Of a stretch of 64,000 nt of DNA, positions 1 through 10,462 are shown piece after piece; position 1 is the stretch's first letter, and every line of letters begins with the position of its first letter. The notes below the pieces were generated by a model, which saw only the letters and a program-made list of their open reading frames with translations, did no database searches and was not told the origin of the DNA. The translations under genes and the position numbers were made by a program. The DNA lies in contig MU006224.1 of assembly GCA_010093685.1 (NCBI GenBank), positions 526,476 through 590,475 of the forward strand. The letters run 5' to 3'. The stretch is from Ophiobolus disseminans (taxonomy: Eukaryota > Ascomycota > Dothideomycetes > Pleosporales > Phaeosphaeriaceae).

Positions 1-851
1 CCGAACTGTGGTGTCACCAAAGCGGCTGAGTAGTTTGACGATGCGGTGGACGCGTGCGACATCTTCGGGGTACTTTGCATAGTATCCTTCGTTACGTTGC
101 TTGACTCGTTCGTACAGCCTCTCATACACCTCATCCCCGTTGTTGCGCAGAGGTGGCAGACCGCCAAAAAGGAACGCTTCTTTGATACCTTCAGGGTAGA
201 ACGAGAGATAGGTGGTACTGCAGAAACCGCCGAAGGACTGACCCATTATTGACCTTGGTGTATGAAGTCAGTGTTTGTCTCACATGTAATTCAAACATAC
301 ACCTACTTACCACTTCTTTTTGTCTTCGGGATAGTTGACAGTGAGTGCTTGACGAATCGCCTCGCAGTCCTTCACAATGCTGTCTGCGCGGAATGACTTC
401 AAGTAATCCGCCTGGACTTTCTCGTCCCCACGGAGCTGTAGGCTCGACTGTGAAATGGCCGTCGAAAGCCCAGTTCCGCGCTGATCCAACATCAGGACTT
501 GATATCCTTTATCGAGAATCGTAGGAACCCATGACACATTCTGCGGGCTGCGGCACTCAAATCCTGGTCCACCTTGAAGATACACTAGCCATGGCAGTTG
601 AATTTTCTGAACATCCTGGTGAGACGTTGAAGTGTAGTCGGCCGGCTTTTCAGCTTTCAATGCCGATCGCGCGAACAATTGAATGGTCCCAGACGCAGGG
701 TTGTTGTAATCACGAGGCACCTGAAAGAAGTGCTCTGTGATGCGGAGCTTCCCTAGCTTGTGTAAGTGCATCGGAGTGCAGAATCACACGTTGAAAACTT
801 ACCAGGAACCAAGTGGCTCCGCTGCTCGAGAATCTTCGCTGCTTGTATCAT
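1..851 (-). CDS. Proline iminopeptidase-like alpha/beta hydrolase (3' end cut by window)
   Basis: Three exons are visible: 851-803, 752-311 and 253-1, with introns 802-753 and 310-254. The ATG at 851 gives MIQAAKILEQRSHLVPG joined in frame to KLRITEHFF. The protein shows the oxyanion-hole region LVYLQGGPGFE, the MLDQRGTGLS segment and, across the second splice, the nucleophile elbow IMGQSFGGF. This combination is typical of peptidase family S33 (prolyl aminopeptidase), which removes N-terminal proline from peptides. No signal peptide is seen, so a cytosolic location is likely. The catalytic Asp and His lie beyond the window. An internal Met at 771 lies inside the first intron and is not the start. 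The family call is firm; substrate preference within S33 is inferred. Confidence 0.88.
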
Positions 852-1153
852 CGTAGCGTATGTTTGGGTGACGGAGCTGCAGCCGCGGAAGGTGAATGTT
901 AACGGCCGTTATCGATAAGAACACCTACTGTCGCCCCTTCACAAACTCGACCACTCCTCGTATACTGACTGCATAGTTGACAAACTGGACTCAACATCAT
1001 CACACCTTCCATATCACCTCTGATCACTAGCAACGCTCAACTTATCTAGTGTCGTGACTATCTTCGCTCTTCGGAGGTTGAGTTTTCCGCCAACTGTGGG
1101 GTGATTTTGTAGTCACTTCAGATCCATCAACTTCGACACAAATCTAACACAAA
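852..1153. promoter_or_regulatory. Divergent intergenic promoter region (302 bp)
   Basis: This stretch lies between the start codons of the S33 hydrolase (minus) and the Kelch gene (plus), so it should carry both promoters. I see no clear TATA box and no other feature. Confidence 0.5.
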
Positions 1154-3250
1154 ATGGCAAAAGACAAAAAGAAGGTAGGCAATAAGGCAGCTGTAAAAGC
1201 CGCTAAAGCCGCAAAGCAAGAGAAGAAGGCCGGTAAGAAGGACAAAAAGGTGGCGACAAAGGTTCAAGAAGTCGATTCGGATGCGGAAGAAGTGGATCTC
1301 GATGCTGTGTTGGCACAGTATGCGAAAGAGCAAGAAAAGTTCCTGGCTATCACTGAGATTCCGAGCGAGTATGTCATCTCTGGCTCCTTTGTTGTGGCTT
1401 CAACTAATCATTTCTGTAGACCACCAGCCGCAAGGAGTTCTGCAACCATCATTGCAAGTCCTGCAAACGAAAATGAATTGTTCTTATTTGGTGGCGAGTA
1501 CTACAACGGCGCAACAGCAAAGTTCTTCAATGACTTGCTCGTTTACAACATCAAGCAGGATTCTTGGAAGAAGGTTACGTCACCTAACTCGCCACTACCA
1601 CGATCCGGACACGCCTGGTGTCGAGGTGCAAATACAAAAGATATATACCTCTTCGGTGGCGAGTTCAGCTCTCCAAAACAGGGCACCTTCTATCATTACA
1701 ACGACTTCTGGAAGCTAGATCCCACGAACAGAGAATGGTCGAGAGTAGAAGGGAAGAGCAAGACATCTGCACCACCGGCACGCAGTGGACATCGCATGGT
1801 CGGCTATAAGCAGTACATCATCTTGTTTGGAGGCTTTCAAGACACATCTGTGACGACAAAGTACCTCAACGATCTATGGATCTACGACTGCATCAACTTC
1901 ACCTGGCATGCTCCAAAGTTGCAAGCCGGGCGCGCAGCTCCTGATGCACGATCGAGTTTCACGCTCCTGCCGCACGAACAAGGTGCAGTCATATATGGGG
2001 GTTACTCTCGTGTCAAGACAGCCGCAGGTGGCAAGCAGCAACAGCAAGGCAAGGGCAAGAAGACCAGCGGTGGCGGTGGCCCTGCTAATCGCATGGTATT
2101 AAAGCCAAAGGTTCATGACGACACTTGGTACTTGCGCGTTACACCTCCTGCATCGGACGCAGCTGCTACCACTCTTCCTACAGTATCCTGGGAAAAGCGG
2201 AAGAAGCCTGCCAATGCACCGAACCCATTACGCGCAGGTGCTACAATGGCATATCATAAAGGCCGAGGCGTCCTATTTGGTGGTGTGCATGATGTCGAGG
2301 ACAGCGAAGAAGCGATCGATTCTGAATTTTTCAACCAGATGTTTGTCTGGAACGTTGAGCGAAATCGGTACATGCCGCTTACACTTCGTCGACCAAAGAC
2401 GAACGCAAACAAGAAAGCCGCCCAGCAAGCAAATATCAGCCGACGAGCACGTGGCAAGGCGGACGAGGAAGAGCTCTTGGCTAATCTCAGGGCACTAGAG
2501 ATGAAGGCTGGTGCAACTGTGTTAGATTCAGATGATGAGGTACCGAAGAAAGTAGACGACGAAGAAGAACAGGAAGAGCGCCCGGAGAAGCCGCGCACTT
2601 ACGAGTACCCGCACCCACGCTTCAATGCCGCCCTCACGGTCCAAGGCGACAATCTTTACATCTACGGTGGCACCTTCGAGAAAGGCGATCGCGAGTTCAC
2701 GTTCGACGAAATGTGGTCTATCAATCTCAACCATCTCGATGGTGTTCAAGAGATCTTCAAGCGCGATCTCGAGGACTGGCTGGGTAGCGATGATGAAGCT
2801 GACTCTGATGAGGAGGACGATGAAGATGACTCTGAAGATGACGAGGATGACGAGGACGCCACATCAACCGCACCTACCAGCGTGACCGACTCGCCAGTCG
2901 TTGCGCCCAGCAAGGATGCACCACAAGAAGATCTCGGCGATCAGGAGGAGATCTCAGCTCTCACAGATACGCTACCACACCCACGGCCCTTCGAGTCTCT
3001 CCGCGACTTCCATGCTCGCACCTCTGAAGCGTGGCAGAACCTGGTCATTGATGAGCTCACTCAACGTGGCAAGACCGGCGAGAAATCGCCCAAGGAGATC
3101 AAGAAGCTGGGCTTCGAACGTGCCGAAGAGAAGTGGTGGGACTGCAGAGAGGAGATTCGTGCACTGGAGGACGAGCAGGAGGCTGCGGGCATTGGTGAGG
3201 TCGTTAGTTTGGCGGATAAGGAGGGCGGTGGAGCTGGCAGGAGAAGGTAA
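1154..3250 (+). CDS. KEL3: Kelch-repeat protein with C-terminal DUF4110 (KEL3-like)
   Basis: The start ATG lies in the good context ACAAAATGG. The 5' part is Lys/Ala-rich, followed by about six Kelch blades with repeated LFGG, IYLFGG, IILFGG, VIYGG, LFGGVHD and IYGGTF motifs. An acidic stretch and a C-terminal DUF4110-type segment (HPRPFESLRDFHARTSEAWQ) follow. A 51-nt intron at 1369-1419 (GTATGTC donor, CAACTAATC branch, TGTAG acceptor) is a multiple of three and contains no stop, so an unspliced reading gives 698 aa while the spliced protein is 681 aa. Splicing restores the family-like junction IPSEPPAARSSAT. The yeast relative Kel3 is a cytoplasmic Kelch protein of unclear role. The gene converges on the helicase gene, with about 105 bp between the stops. 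Confidence 0.93.
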   Translation: MAKDKKKVGNKAAVKAAKAAKQEKKAGKKDKKVATKVQEVDSDAEEVDLDAVLAQYAKEQEKFLAITEIPSEYVISGSFVVASTNHFCRPPAARSSATIIASPANENELFLFGGEYYNGATAKFFNDLLVYNIKQDSWKKVTSPNSPLPRSGHAWCRGANTKDIYLFGGEFSSPKQGTFYHYNDFWKLDPTNREWSRVEGKSKTSAPPARSGHRMVGYKQYIILFGGFQDTSVTTKYLNDLWIYDCINFTWHAPKLQAGRAAPDARSSFTLLPHEQGAVIYGGYSRVKTAAGGKQQQQGKGKKTSGGGGPANRMVLKPKVHDDTWYLRVTPPASDAAATTLPTVSWEKRKKPANAPNPLRAGATMAYHKGRGVLFGGVHDVEDSEEAIDSEFFNQMFVWNVERNRYMPLTLRRPKTNANKKAAQQANISRRARGKADEEELLANLRALEMKAGATVLDSDDEVPKKVDDEEEQEERPEKPRTYEYPHPRFNAALTVQGDNLYIYGGTFEKGDREFTFDEMWSINLNHLDGVQEIFKRDLEDWLGSDDEADSDEEDDEDDSEDDEDDEDATSTAPTSVTDSPVVAPSKDAPQEDLGDQEEISALTDTLPHPRPFESLRDFHARTSEAWQNLVIDELTQRGKTGEKSPKEIKKLGFERAEEKWWDCREEIRALEDEQEAAGIGEVVSLADKEGGGAGRRR

Positions 3251-3355
3251 TTGCCCAGCTTGCTAGATCAACATTTGCACTGTGTGAAGCATATACAATC
3301 ATGAAATTATAAAAGTAGAATCTGAAACACTACAAAAGGCTTAGATGGAATGCAT

Positions 3356-5838
3356 TTACATTACACTTTCCACCACCTCGGAGACCCAATCCAGCTGTAC
3401 AGCACTGACACCCCTAGCCCATGCTTTGCCAGTAAATACAAACTCATTGAACACTATCGCTTCCACTTTGCGCCCAAACAACACTGACGACGGGTGAATC
3501 GCCACTATCTGGTTGCCGATCAGCGTCTTGTAGCTTCCATCAGGCATCAAGCGCGCAGTATTAGAGATGAAGCCTCGCAATACACTCTGCAGAATCGCCT
3601 GGCTTCTGGCCTCGGATGGCGCTGATGATGACTGATCATCATCTGGTGATAGCAGCTTCAGCTGTGTGCACTGCTGCTGTAACTGCTTCCTGATATTCAT
3701 AACGTTCTGCATGGCGCGGTGAGACACGAAGTGTTTCTCGCACCACACCTTTCGATCTGTTTGTTCCTCGGCATAGCGTTGCACGGTAACAAGCAGCGTA
3801 AGATGATCGCCCTCTCGGCGGTAGATTTCTCGTCTCGCCTCCTCTGCTTCCTCTTTTCGTTCCTCGGTGACCAAATTCAGGAAGACGTTCTCCACGCTTA
3901 GTGCAGAAATGATATCGATGACGTCCAACAAGCAGTCACGTTCAGGTTTCGCTGCTTCGACCAGTACTCGGCCAAGTGTAGGGGTGAGTGGAAACTTGGC
4001 AATCTTGAGCCCCACATCGCTGATGCTGCCATCATCTGATAGCGCCTGTAAGTGCAGGAGTTGTAGCAGAGCTTTCTCGAGTGCTTCCCGTGGCGGACGA
4101 TCTAGAAACGGAAAGTTGAGCACATCGTGCACTCCACGTGCTTTCATCGTTAGTAGAGCCTGGCTAAGGTCGCAACGTAGTATTTCCGGCGTTGTGCGCT
4201 CATCCATTGTCTTGAATCCTTCCTCGGTATACAATCGATAACACTGGCCGGCCGCCTCACGGCCTGCACGACCTTGACGTTGGATAGCGGCTGATCTCGA
4301 GATTGGCTTAACCAAGAGCGATTCGAGACCGAGGCGGTTACGGAACTGCTTAATCTTCGATTTGCCACAATCGATCACGTACCGTACGCCGGGGACCGTA
4401 ACGGAAGTCTCGGCGATGTTGGTTGCAAGGATGACTTTACGAGTGCGGAAAGGCGTAGACTGGAAGATGCGCTGCTGGGCATGCTGTGGGAGCGCGGCGA
4501 AGAGTGGGAGTGCGAGTAACTATGAGAAGATTTAGTATCTGGTACGAAAAGACACTTCGGATGCCGTATAGAATCTGAACTTGCCTTTGGTACATCTTTA
4601 TCCATTCCCTCCGCATAGTCGTTCACCAGCTTCTCGAGGCCTTCAATTGCGTCTTGGCCAGTAAGAAAGACTAGTACATCACCAGGCAAAGGCTCTTTAT
4701 AGTGAAGTTGGAAGATGATCTTGAGCGCCGACTCCACCCAATCCTGCGTAGGCTCCGGCAGGTATGTCGTCTTGACTGGGTATTGTCGCCCTTCCACAAA
4801 ACATGTGGAGATCCGTCGCTCAATTTGGGCGTTCAAGGCAGATGATGAGGGAGCCCGGCTATCCTCAAAGAATTTAACAAGACTTTCTACGTCGGCAGTG
4901 GCGCTCATGACCACCACCTTGAGAGGGTCTTTGCGCTTACTCGAGCCTCCATTTTCCATTTGCTCGACCAAGTTCTTTAGGAAGCCCAAAATAAGGTCGA
5001 CATTGACGCTTCGTTCGTGCACCTCGTCGACCACGATCGCACTATACTGAGACATGACCGGATCTCTAAGCATCTCCTGAAGAAGCATACCTTCAGTGAG
5101 AAACTTGATCTTTGTTCCCGGTCCTGTAGCATTGTCGAACCGGACACTATAGCCAACCTTCGCTGCTGGACTTTGGCCTCCCATGAAAGTTCCCATCTCT
5201 TCAGCGACACGTCGGGCAAGGGATATCGCCGCGACACGTCGAGGTTGCGTAATGGCTATGCATTTCGTACACCAAGGCTCACTAGCCAGGAACTGTGGCA
5301 CTTGCGTCGATTTTCCTGAACCAGTCTCTCCGGTAAGTACGAGGATGTTGTTCTTCTTCAAAGATGACTTGATTGTGTCTGCTTGTGGCCAGATCGGTAG
5401 CGATTTGCGGATAGGTAATAGAGCATCGCGCTTCTTTAACAGGTGCGGAGGTACTGCTTCCCGCGACTTGTTGGCGCGAGGATAGTCAGGCTGTTTGATC
5501 ACACCTGCATTTGTGTCTGCCGGACGTGTTTTTCTATGCCTTAATTTGGGCACCGACTTCGCGCTGGTTTGATCTTGGGACCTTTTGGAGCGTTCTTCAG
5601 CTTCATGACTGTGATACCCGGTCACCGCTATGTCAATTACCGGTTCTTTGTGTATTTCTGCGGGTGCCGCTACAATGCTATCGTCTTCATTGAACTTTGT
5701 AACTTTGCCAGCAAATCCTTTGAGAGGCCCTGCTTCCAGCTTAGGTGCAGCTCGCTTCCTTTTCTTACCAGACTTCAGTGTGGCGTCCGCTGGATTGTTG
5801 ACAGATGTTTGACCTTCGGACTGCTTTTGTTTCGACAT
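3356..5838 (-). CDS. DHR2: DEAH/DEVH-box ATP-dependent RNA helicase (DHR2-like)
   Basis: Two exons, 5838-4585 and 4519-3356, encode 805 aa. The start is the ATG at 5838; the frame is open upstream but has no ATG. Visible motifs are Walker A GETGSGKST (residues 170-178), Ia TQPRRVAA, II DEVHER (271-276), III MSAT (311-314), IV VFLTGQDAIEGLEKL, V TNIAETSVTVPGVRYV and VI QRQGRAGREAAGQ. HA2 and OB-fold regions follow. The Lys/Arg-rich N-terminus fits a nucleolar protein. Relatives DHR2 and DHX33 act in rRNA maturation and small-subunit assembly. The intron has a GC donor (AAAG|GCAAGT) with the branch site TACTAAAT, and only this junction keeps the frame (VPK|LLALPLFAALP). Assignment to DHR2 rather than another DEAH paralogue is likely but not proven. 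Confidence 0.92.
4520..4584 (-). other. GC-AG intron in the DHR2-like helicase gene
   Basis: On the minus strand the 5' splice site reads AAAG|GCAAGT and the 3' site CTCATAG|TTACTC, with TACTAAAT about 15 nt upstream of the acceptor. The 65-nt intron joins two helicase motifs in phase 0. No GT donor nearby keeps the frame with this acceptor. Confidence 0.82.
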
Positions 5839-6266
5839 TTTGTTGGTGATTCTTACGTCGAGGCTCGAGCAGCGCCTCAACTTTTTCGCGACATCCAAAA
5901 AGTCTTATCGATAGTACTGTGCGCTAACCAAATACATCATAGCTTGATCCTTCTACTGCACTCCACACCTGGATCCCCGCAGACGCGCCATCGTCAGTCC
6001 GTCGTCTGGATCATGACAGGGCGGGCGTCTCGCAGGATACGGTATCCGTGTTGTCGGGGTCCATTAGCCCGGACACAACGTGGTGAGGTTAGCGATCGCC
6101 AACCCCCGCTGATGGCACTGAGCATTTAACGAACCAAACGTTCATCAACCGGCTATTTACCCAACTCAGCCATGTGGAGCAAACGATGCGTCTATGGGGT
6201 AGAGGTAGACATTTTCCAGGCTCAAAAAGGATCTGACTCCCGCAATGTGATCCTTAGGATCCAAAC
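5839..6266. promoter_or_regulatory. Divergent intergenic region (428 bp)
   Basis: It separates the helicase start (minus) from the glycosidase start (plus). I recognise no TATA box or other element. Confidence 0.45.
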
Positions 6267-8372
6267 ATGCCGTCACCTCTCCTGTGGAACGCAGCATGGC
6301 TGCTCGCGATAATTTTGCCGATCACTGAGAGTAGGATAGAACGCAAACCTATCGTCCGGCAGTACAATCTCAGACTCAATCAATCGCATCAGTATAGTCC
6401 TGTACAAGTAGGAAATGGCAACTTCGCTTTCGGTGCCGACGTCACAGGACTGCAGACATTCCTACCGCACAACACACTATCATCTTGGGGGTGGCACAAC
6501 TCCTCATTGCCTACAACACCGAACCAAACACTCCCAGAAGACTACACTGGTGTCGATTGGGTGACACATGATCGACTTGTCAACTATGCACAACCAAATC
6601 CAAAGCAAAAGGACATCAGCCAATGGATGATCGCGAATCCCCACCGTATCAATCTTGGAAGAGTTGGGTTGTGGTTCGGCGGCAAGAATGTCAGTGAGCG
6701 TTCGTTGAGTGACAAAGCGCAATCTTTGGATCTCTGGGAGGGCGCAATATTTTCTTCGTTCACACTGAATGGATCTAAAGTTGAGGTCACCACTGTCGCG
6801 AGTCCCCATACGGATACAGTCGCTGTGGAAGTTTCGTCTACTCTGCTGGCACGAGGTGCTTTGAGCGTCTTCATCGACTTCCCGTATGCGACTGGGAAGA
6901 ACAAGTTTGACGCGCCTTTCGTAGGGCTTTTCAACGTCACATCGAATCATACTACGAGGCTCGAGAGCAAGGGCAATCAGGCGCTCATAACCCATACGCT
7001 GGGCGCGACCACGTATGTAGCTGATGTTATTTGGGAAGGCGACGCTAGAATTGTACGAGTGAAAGAGACGGAACACAAGTACATTCTCAGCTCTGGGCAT
7101 GACACCAATACTCTCAAGTTCACGGTGACATACGCACCCTGGGCTACCAACACTACTCGAACAAACTTCCAGGGCATCCATGAAGCATCCAAAACATGGT
7201 GGGCCGACTATTGGTCCTTTGGTGGCTTCATTTCTCTCCCGACGGCCACCAACAGCTCCGCGCATGAGCTCCAACGCCGCATCATCCTCTCCCAATACTT
7301 GCTCGCCGTCAATGGCGCCGGCAAAGACCCCGCCCAGGAATCCGGTCTTGTCAACAACGGGTGGTACGGTAAATTCCATCTCGAGATGGTCTTCTGGCAC
7401 CTCGCCCACTGGATGTTCTGGGGCAAATGGGACCTCTACAACCGCAGCATAGGCGTATACGAGCGCTTCATGCCCTCCAGCTACGACCGAGCTAAAAGGC
7501 AGGGCTACGACGGCGCACGTCTAGGCAAAATGAGCGACCCCAGCGGCCGCAGCGCGCCTGGGGAGATCAACAGTCTCTTGATCTGGCAACAGCCGCATCC
7601 AATGTACTTCGCTGAAATGGAATACCGCTCCTTTCCCACGCACGCCACACTCACAAAGTGGGATCATATCCTCACCGGCGTCGCGGACTTCATGGCCAGC
7701 TACGCGTATTTAAACGCCTCCACAGGTGTATACGACCTCGGCCCTCCAATGTACCCCGTCAGCGAAAACACACCGCCAAACGCAACACTCAACCCAACCT
7801 TCGAACTCGCATACTGGCGCTTCGGCCTCGCCGTCGCCAGCAAGTGGTATGCGCGCCAGAACAAAACAATCCCACAGAAATGGACACACGTACACGACTT
7901 CCTCGCCCCCTTCCCAATCGAAGACGGCGCATACGTTACCTACGAAGGCATCCCGGATATGTGGCACAACGCCTCTTACACAGAAGACCACCCGGGCCTG
8001 CTCGGCATTCGCGGCTGGTTACCTCCGGATCCACTCCTCAATCTCACAACGTTCAACGCGACGATCGCGAAGGTGCATGAGACGTGGAACTTTCCCTTCA
8101 GCTACGGGTGGGATTTCCCGCTGCTGGCGATTACGGAGGCGCGAAATGGGGATGCGGAGGCGGCGGTGAGGCAGTTGTTGGATGTGAATAATGCATTTGA
8201 TGAATTGGGTATGCCGGAGGGTGGGACGAGGGTGCCGACGCCGTATTTTCCGGCGGCGGCGGGGTTGTTGCTTGCGGTGGGGATGATGGCTGGGGGGTGG
8301 GATGGGAGGGAGGGAATGGTGTGGCCGCAGGGGTGGGATGTACAGGCTGAGGGGTTTGTGAAGGGGATGTAG
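6267..8372 (+). CDS. Secreted six-hairpin-type glycoside hydrolase, intronless
   Basis: A single 701-aa ORF begins with a signal peptide (MPSPLLWNAAWLLAIILPIT, cleavage near residue 22) and carries many N-X-S/T sequons, so it is probably a secreted glycoprotein. The N-terminal part (QVGNGNFAFGADVTGLQTF) and the central aromatic-rich region (WYGKFHLEMVFWHLAHW) resemble the beta-sandwich plus (alpha/alpha)6-barrel layout of GH65/GH15-like six-hairpin glycosidases. EINSLLIWQQPHPMYFAEM and GWDFPLLAITEARNG further support an (alpha/alpha)6 barrel. I cannot identify the catalytic acids or the exact GH family. The likely role is extracellular saccharide breakdown. Codon use becomes markedly GC-biased towards the 3' end. 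The ORF is certain; the function is a fold-level inference. Confidence 0.85.
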   Translation: MPSPLLWNAAWLLAIILPITESRIERKPIVRQYNLRLNQSHQYSPVQVGNGNFAFGADVTGLQTFLPHNTLSSWGWHNSSLPTTPNQTLPEDYTGVDWVTHDRLVNYAQPNPKQKDISQWMIANPHRINLGRVGLWFGGKNVSERSLSDKAQSLDLWEGAIFSSFTLNGSKVEVTTVASPHTDTVAVEVSSTLLARGALSVFIDFPYATGKNKFDAPFVGLFNVTSNHTTRLESKGNQALITHTLGATTYVADVIWEGDARIVRVKETEHKYILSSGHDTNTLKFTVTYAPWATNTTRTNFQGIHEASKTWWADYWSFGGFISLPTATNSSAHELQRRIILSQYLLAVNGAGKDPAQESGLVNNGWYGKFHLEMVFWHLAHWMFWGKWDLYNRSIGVYERFMPSSYDRAKRQGYDGARLGKMSDPSGRSAPGEINSLLIWQQPHPMYFAEMEYRSFPTHATLTKWDHILTGVADFMASYAYLNASTGVYDLGPPMYPVSENTPPNATLNPTFELAYWRFGLAVASKWYARQNKTIPQKWTHVHDFLAPFPIEDGAYVTYEGIPDMWHNASYTEDHPGLLGIRGWLPPDPLLNLTTFNATIAKVHETWNFPFSYGWDFPLLAITEARNGDAEAAVRQLLDVNNAFDELGMPEGGTRVPTPYFPAAAGLLLAVGMMAGGWDGREGMVWPQGWDVQAEGFVKGM

Positions 8373-8555
8373 GGGAGGTGGTCTGATGTGAACGATAGGA
8401 TAAGTGAGTCTGCGACACGCGAAGGAAATGAGACGATGCACGAACTAGCGGTATGTGATTGTGCTGCTCTAAATCATGGTGTCAAATATCCGATACAATT
8501 CCAAACGCCGTTGCAATGCCCTGTGTCAAGACTATTTACTAAATGCTGCTACAAC

Positions 8556-10462
8556 TTAAAGTGGGATCTGCACGATCCATTCGCACTTCGGTGGGATGAG
8601 CGGGATGTCTTCGTTGTCGTTGAAGCGTCCCATCTGGCCCACACGCCTATAGATCTCCTCAAGCATCCTGCCTTGCTCACCCTCATAGTCCTCAGGCTTG
8701 CCCTCCTTGAAGCGATCCTTCTCGTCAATATTACTTGCAGCGCCAGATACTGCCGGAGAAGATGTCTGTTGTGCCGATGTCTGTGCAAATGGGGATGCCG
8801 GCTGGGTAATTCGTGGACCGAATGGATTTGCTGCAGTAGCTGGAGCGGCCGTTGACGCCTGTGGCTGCTGCTGAAATAGGTTCTGAGCTTGTGGAGATGC
8901 CGGCTGGTTCTGCTGGCCACCACCAAACGGCGAGCCACTTGTCGTGGGTCGAGTCGGCTGACCAAACACACTTGGTTGCGATGCAGACGTGGAAGCGAAG
9001 GGATTGGCTTGCCCACCTGCTGGCTGGTTTTGTGTAGTACCAAATGCAGGCTGCTGTTGTGTAGACTGGCTTGTTTGACCGAATGCTGGAGCTGCTGGAG
9101 CCGCGGCTAGCTGTTGGCCGAAGGGTGATGCATTTGGCTGTGCAGTTTGGCCGAAAGGTGCGCCTCCAGCCCCGAGTTGCGAAGCTTGACCAAACCCGGT
9201 CTGACCGAAGGCCGGCTTACCAAAAGCGTTTGTTTGTTGACCCATAGCACTGGCCTGACCAAAGGGAGCAGAGGGAGCAACTGCTGAGGCTTGCCCGAAT
9301 GCTGGTTTCAGGCCTATGACGCTTGCACCCCCAGCACCCCCAACACCGGGCATTGACGGTTGGCCAAATCCAGACGTGCCAAACGCGGGTTTGCCGAATG
9401 CTCCACCTGCAGGTGCTGCTGAAGTCTGCCCAAATGGCAATGGCTTCGGTCCCAAACTTGACGCCGCTCCAAAACCTGGGGCTGCCTGGCCAGGGTTGGA
9501 TGGTTGACCGAACGCGGGGGCAACATGGCCTGGGTTTGCAGCTTGTCCGAAAGCAGGTTGACCAAAGCCTGGCGTCGAAGACTGGCCAAACGTTGCCGTT
9601 GGTGCTTTCAAAAATGGATTTGAGGCAGTCTGTACCGGGTTCGCCGGAGCAGAGGAGAAGGGATTTGCGTTTGTCGCAGGGCTACGTGATACTGAAGTCG
9701 GTCCTGTGTTCCCCTTCGCGATATCTATCCGGTTGGGGTGGACGTTGGCGCCTTCTTCAATATAGCGAATAGCTCCATCTATGTCGTCGAGGATAGATTT
9801 AACTTGTTGTGACATCTTCTCATTCAACGCACTCTCCTCTTCTTGCTGGAAAGAGCGTTAGTTCGGTGGTGCCATATTATCGCACGCTACTTACAGCTCC
9901 GGCTTCATTGCCCGCAAGTCGTTGAGCATAGTAACGCACGCGGAGTTCCTCTGGACTAATTTCAACGGGACCTTCAATCAACTGCCGAGGGACATCTCGA
10001 CCAGGACCATAGCAAGAGAGCGGATAAATGGGGCGCCCTCCCGTGAGATCATTCTTCATGTCATTCTTATCCAGATGATATGCGGGCGGCTTTGCATCTC
10101 GATTGTCTATGAGCGTATTAGAATTTTCTCATAGTGTTGAAAAGATATCTCATGAAAGAGCTAAGAAGCGGGATTTGAATGACATACTTGCAAAAGATCC
10201 TCCGCTGGACTGATTGGGCGGATTGGGCGGATTGGGACGATATCGATCGACGTTATTGAAGGCCCCAAAGCGGTTGTTGTTGGAACCTCCACCGAAGCCA
10301 CCACCACCGCCTCGGCTGTTGCGGTTTGAATCTCGCTGGCTTCCTGGGTGCTCAAATTTGCAGTTGTCTGCAATTCGTGAGATTTGGTTGTTACTTGTTC
10401 AATACTGGCTCACCTCCACGCGCACAGCCGCCGGATTGCCCCCAATATCTGCAGACGGTCAT
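8556..10462 (-). CDS. NUP42: CCCH zinc-finger and FG-repeat nucleoporin (NUP42-like)
   Basis: Four exons, 10462-10414, 10367-10188, 10106-9895 and 9845-8556, encode 576 aa. The first splice completes one CCCH finger, C-X8-C-X5-C-X3-H, at residues 4-23 (CRYWGQSGGCARGDNCKFEH). A Gly/Asn-rich linker and a conserved block (GRPIYPLSCYGPGRD, VEISPEELRVRYY) follow. The rest is rich in FGQ, FGKPAFG and NPF repeats, ending in PPKCEWIVQIPL. This order, CCCH finger then FG repeats then a short conserved tail, is that of Nup42/Rip1 (human NUPL2), which docks at the cytoplasmic side of the pore and helps Gle1 in mRNA export. Introns are 46, 81 and 49 nt. The gene converges on the glycosidase, with about 180 bp between stops. 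Confidence 0.9.

Noticed and set aside
6504..7409. A 301-codon minus-strand ORF
   Set aside because: It lies wholly antisense to the glycosidase ORF and has no motif or protein-like pattern.
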